A stretch of DNA of 6,177 bases from MKRK01 sp001896915 (GTDB lineage Bacteria; Bacillota; Clostridia; Oscillospirales; Acutalibacteraceae), in the NCBI GenBank assembly GCA_937973935.1, contig CALJJF010000057.1, positions 1-6,177 on the forward strand. Direction: 5' to 3'. The notes under the pieces were generated by a model, which did no database searches, was not told the origin of the DNA, and saw only the letters and a list, made by a program, of their open reading frames with translations. The translations under genes were made by a program, and so were the position numbers. This document shows, piece by piece, positions 5,248 to 6,177 of the stretch. Position 1 is the stretch's first letter, and every line of letters begins with the position of its first letter.

Positions 5248-5344
5248 GACATGTTAGGTTGAGTTTGGAGTGTGAAGTGTGGAGTGTTGAGCGAATGTAT
5301 CCTTCGGATGATTTAAAATTCCGCGTCAGCGGCACTGTACCGGT
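5235..5344. repeat. 11-bp direct repeat at the melA 3' end
   Basis: ACTGTACCGGT occurs at 5235-5245, spanning the last melA sense codons into the stop, and again at 5334-5344, 99 bp later. The copies bracket 88 bp that include two GGAGTGT motifs (5267-5273 and 5281-5287). The pattern fits a target duplication or a local tandem duplication. Confidence 0.6.
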
Positions 5345-5422
5345 AGGGGCGTATTGCATACGCCCATTTATCTCGCTACCTGTCTCAGCCAAGCGAAAAA
5401 TAAAATTCCGCGTCAGCGGCAC
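5314..5422. repeat. 22-bp direct repeats flanking a palindrome
   Basis: A 22-bp sequence starting TAAAATTCCGCG is identical at 5314-5335 and 5401-5422 (87-bp period). Each copy contains CCGC-GTCA-GCGG and, on the minus strand, is followed by a T-rich run, so it could act as a weak terminator for hflX. Between them lies the hairpin at 5347-5365. The unit occupies most of the spacer between the convergent melA and hflX genes. Confidence 0.75.
5347..5365. repeat. Strong 8-bp-stem hairpin in the melA-hflX spacer
   Basis: GGGCGTAT (5347-5354), loop TGC, ATACGCCC (5358-5365). There is no T-run directly after it on either strand, so it is better read as part of an intergenic repeat unit than as a canonical terminator. 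It may still stabilise the 3' ends of the two convergent transcripts. Confidence 0.65.
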
Positions 5423-5435
5423 CATCATTGTACAC

Positions 5436-6177
5436 TCAAACAATAAACTCCTTTACCTCATCAATCACATGGATATCCACCACAGCGTCTAACAACAATC
5501 CGTTTTCGGTATACTCCTCACTGTTGATCACGCCGTTTTTCCGTACCAATGCCGCTAAGGCTCCCTTCTCAAAAGGAAACAACAGTGACAGCTGTTTTCT
5601 GGCGGGAGGCAGTGCCTTTAATATTGCGTCTAACAATCCGTCAAAGCCTTCGCCGTTCAGCGCAGAAATCCGCACAGCGCCTTGACCCAGAAACCTTTCT
5701 TCCCCCATCAGGTCACATTTGTTCAACACCGGGATGATGTTATCTTCATTACAGCCCAGTTCCTTTAATAAATCCTTGGTCACTTTCAGATGCACCTCTG
5801 CTTCGTCGGAGGATGCATCGCACAAATTTAAAATGAGATCCGCAAAGGCTGCCTCTTATAAGGTTGATTTGAAGGCTTCAACCAGCTGCTGCGGCAGTTT
5901 TCTGATAAATCCGACGGTATCGATGAGCATGACCTCTCTGCCGTCGGGAAGCCGCAAAGCCCGTGACGTGGGGTCAAGGGTCGCAAACAGCTTGTTTTCG
6001 GACAACACCCCGGCACCTGTCAGGGCGTTCATCAGGGTAGACTTGCCCGCATTGGTATAGCCCACAATGGCGACGGTGGTCACACCGTCTTTTTTCCGGC
6101 GTTCCCGCAGGCTCTTTCGGTGCTGTTCCACCTTTTCCAGCTGGGTCTGCAACGCCTTGATGCGCCTTCTGATATGG
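5436..6177 (-). pseudogene. hflX: HflX ribosome-associated GTPase, 5'-truncated by the window and interrupted by an in-frame stop
   Basis: HflX binds the 50S subunit and splits stalled or stressed 70S ribosomes using GTP. The frame enters from the right edge in the basic coiled linker (HIRRRIKALQTQLEKV...RKSLRERR). It continues with the G domain: G1 GYTNAGKST (P-loop, from 6062), a LFATLDPTSR switch region, G3 DTVGFIRKLP (from 5921), then LVEAFKSTL. The next codon is TAA (5858-5856) where HflX normally reads STLEEA, so GAA has become TAA. The same frame resumes at once with EAAFADLILNLCDAS, G4 NKCD (5723-5712), G5 SALNGEGFDGLL and the C-terminal domain, ending at TGA 5436. There is no frame change, only one nonsense codon. 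A truncated product would lack G4 and G5 and be unable to recognise guanine. Family identity is certain; real mutation versus base-call error is open. Confidence 0.9.
5856..5858 (-). other. Premature in-frame TAA in hflX
   Basis: The codon after ...FKSTL is TAA, and the following codons (GAG GCA GCC TTT GCG GAT) continue the HflX consensus in the same frame. One G-to-T change turns the expected GAA (Glu) into TAA. Other intact genes here (VTC polymerase, DUF6809-like, RHH) use TAA as a normal stop, which argues against codon reassignment. Confidence 0.85.

Noticed and set aside
5267..5287. GGAGTGT pair as a ribosome binding site or iteron
   Set aside because: Only two copies 14 bp apart, with no following start codon and no replication gene nearby.
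5856..5858. Stop-codon reassignment of TAA to Glu
   Set aside because: Several intact genes here end at TAA, and reading through TAA would not repair melA; a point mutation or base-call error is simpler.

Overview
The window looks like chromosomal DNA of an uncultured or little-studied Clostridia (Firmicutes, Oscillospiraceae/Ruminococcaceae-like) bacterium of middling GC. This is inferred from strong AGGAGG-type ribosome binding sites, consensus sigma-A promoters, a small DUF6809-like protein, a MelA-type GH4 enzyme beside an MsmR-like AraC regulator, and an abundance of palindromic intergenic repeats. It contains no rRNA, tRNA, CRISPR array or transposase.

Left part (1-1713, minus strand): a tight three-gene operon read right to left. 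It encodes a VTC/TTM-type polyphosphate polymerase, a DUF4956 membrane protein and a lipoprotein cut off by the window edge. Together they suggest a cell-envelope system handling polyphosphate or another polyanion.

Middle (1714-3006): an accessory patch. From left to right it holds a bidirectional terminator, a DUF6809-like small protein (minus), a promoter-hairpin-terminator unit on the plus strand that looks like a small RNA gene, and a small ribbon-helix-helix regulator (minus). The regulator has a perfect consensus promoter, paired operator-like repeats and a suspicious start codon. A second terminator and a 164-bp non-coding palindromic element (MITE/REP-like) complete the patch.

Right part (3007-5247): an AraC-family regulator (minus) divergent from a GH4 alpha-galactosidase (plus), a classical local regulator/sugar-hydrolase pair. 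The GH4 gene is broken by a frameshift at about 4727; comparison with the family fits a 5-base deletion.

Right end (5248-6177): a repeat-rich spacer with two nested direct repeats and a strong hairpin, then the 3' part of hflX (ribosome-splitting GTPase, minus). hflX is interrupted by an in-frame TAA exactly where the family has Glu. Three lesions (RHH start, melA frameshift, hflX nonsense) within about 3.3 kb suggest local gene decay or an error-prone assembly. The most novel-looking items are the polyphosphate-polymerase/DUF4956/lipoprotein operon, the candidate small RNA beside the RHH gene, and the structured repeats.
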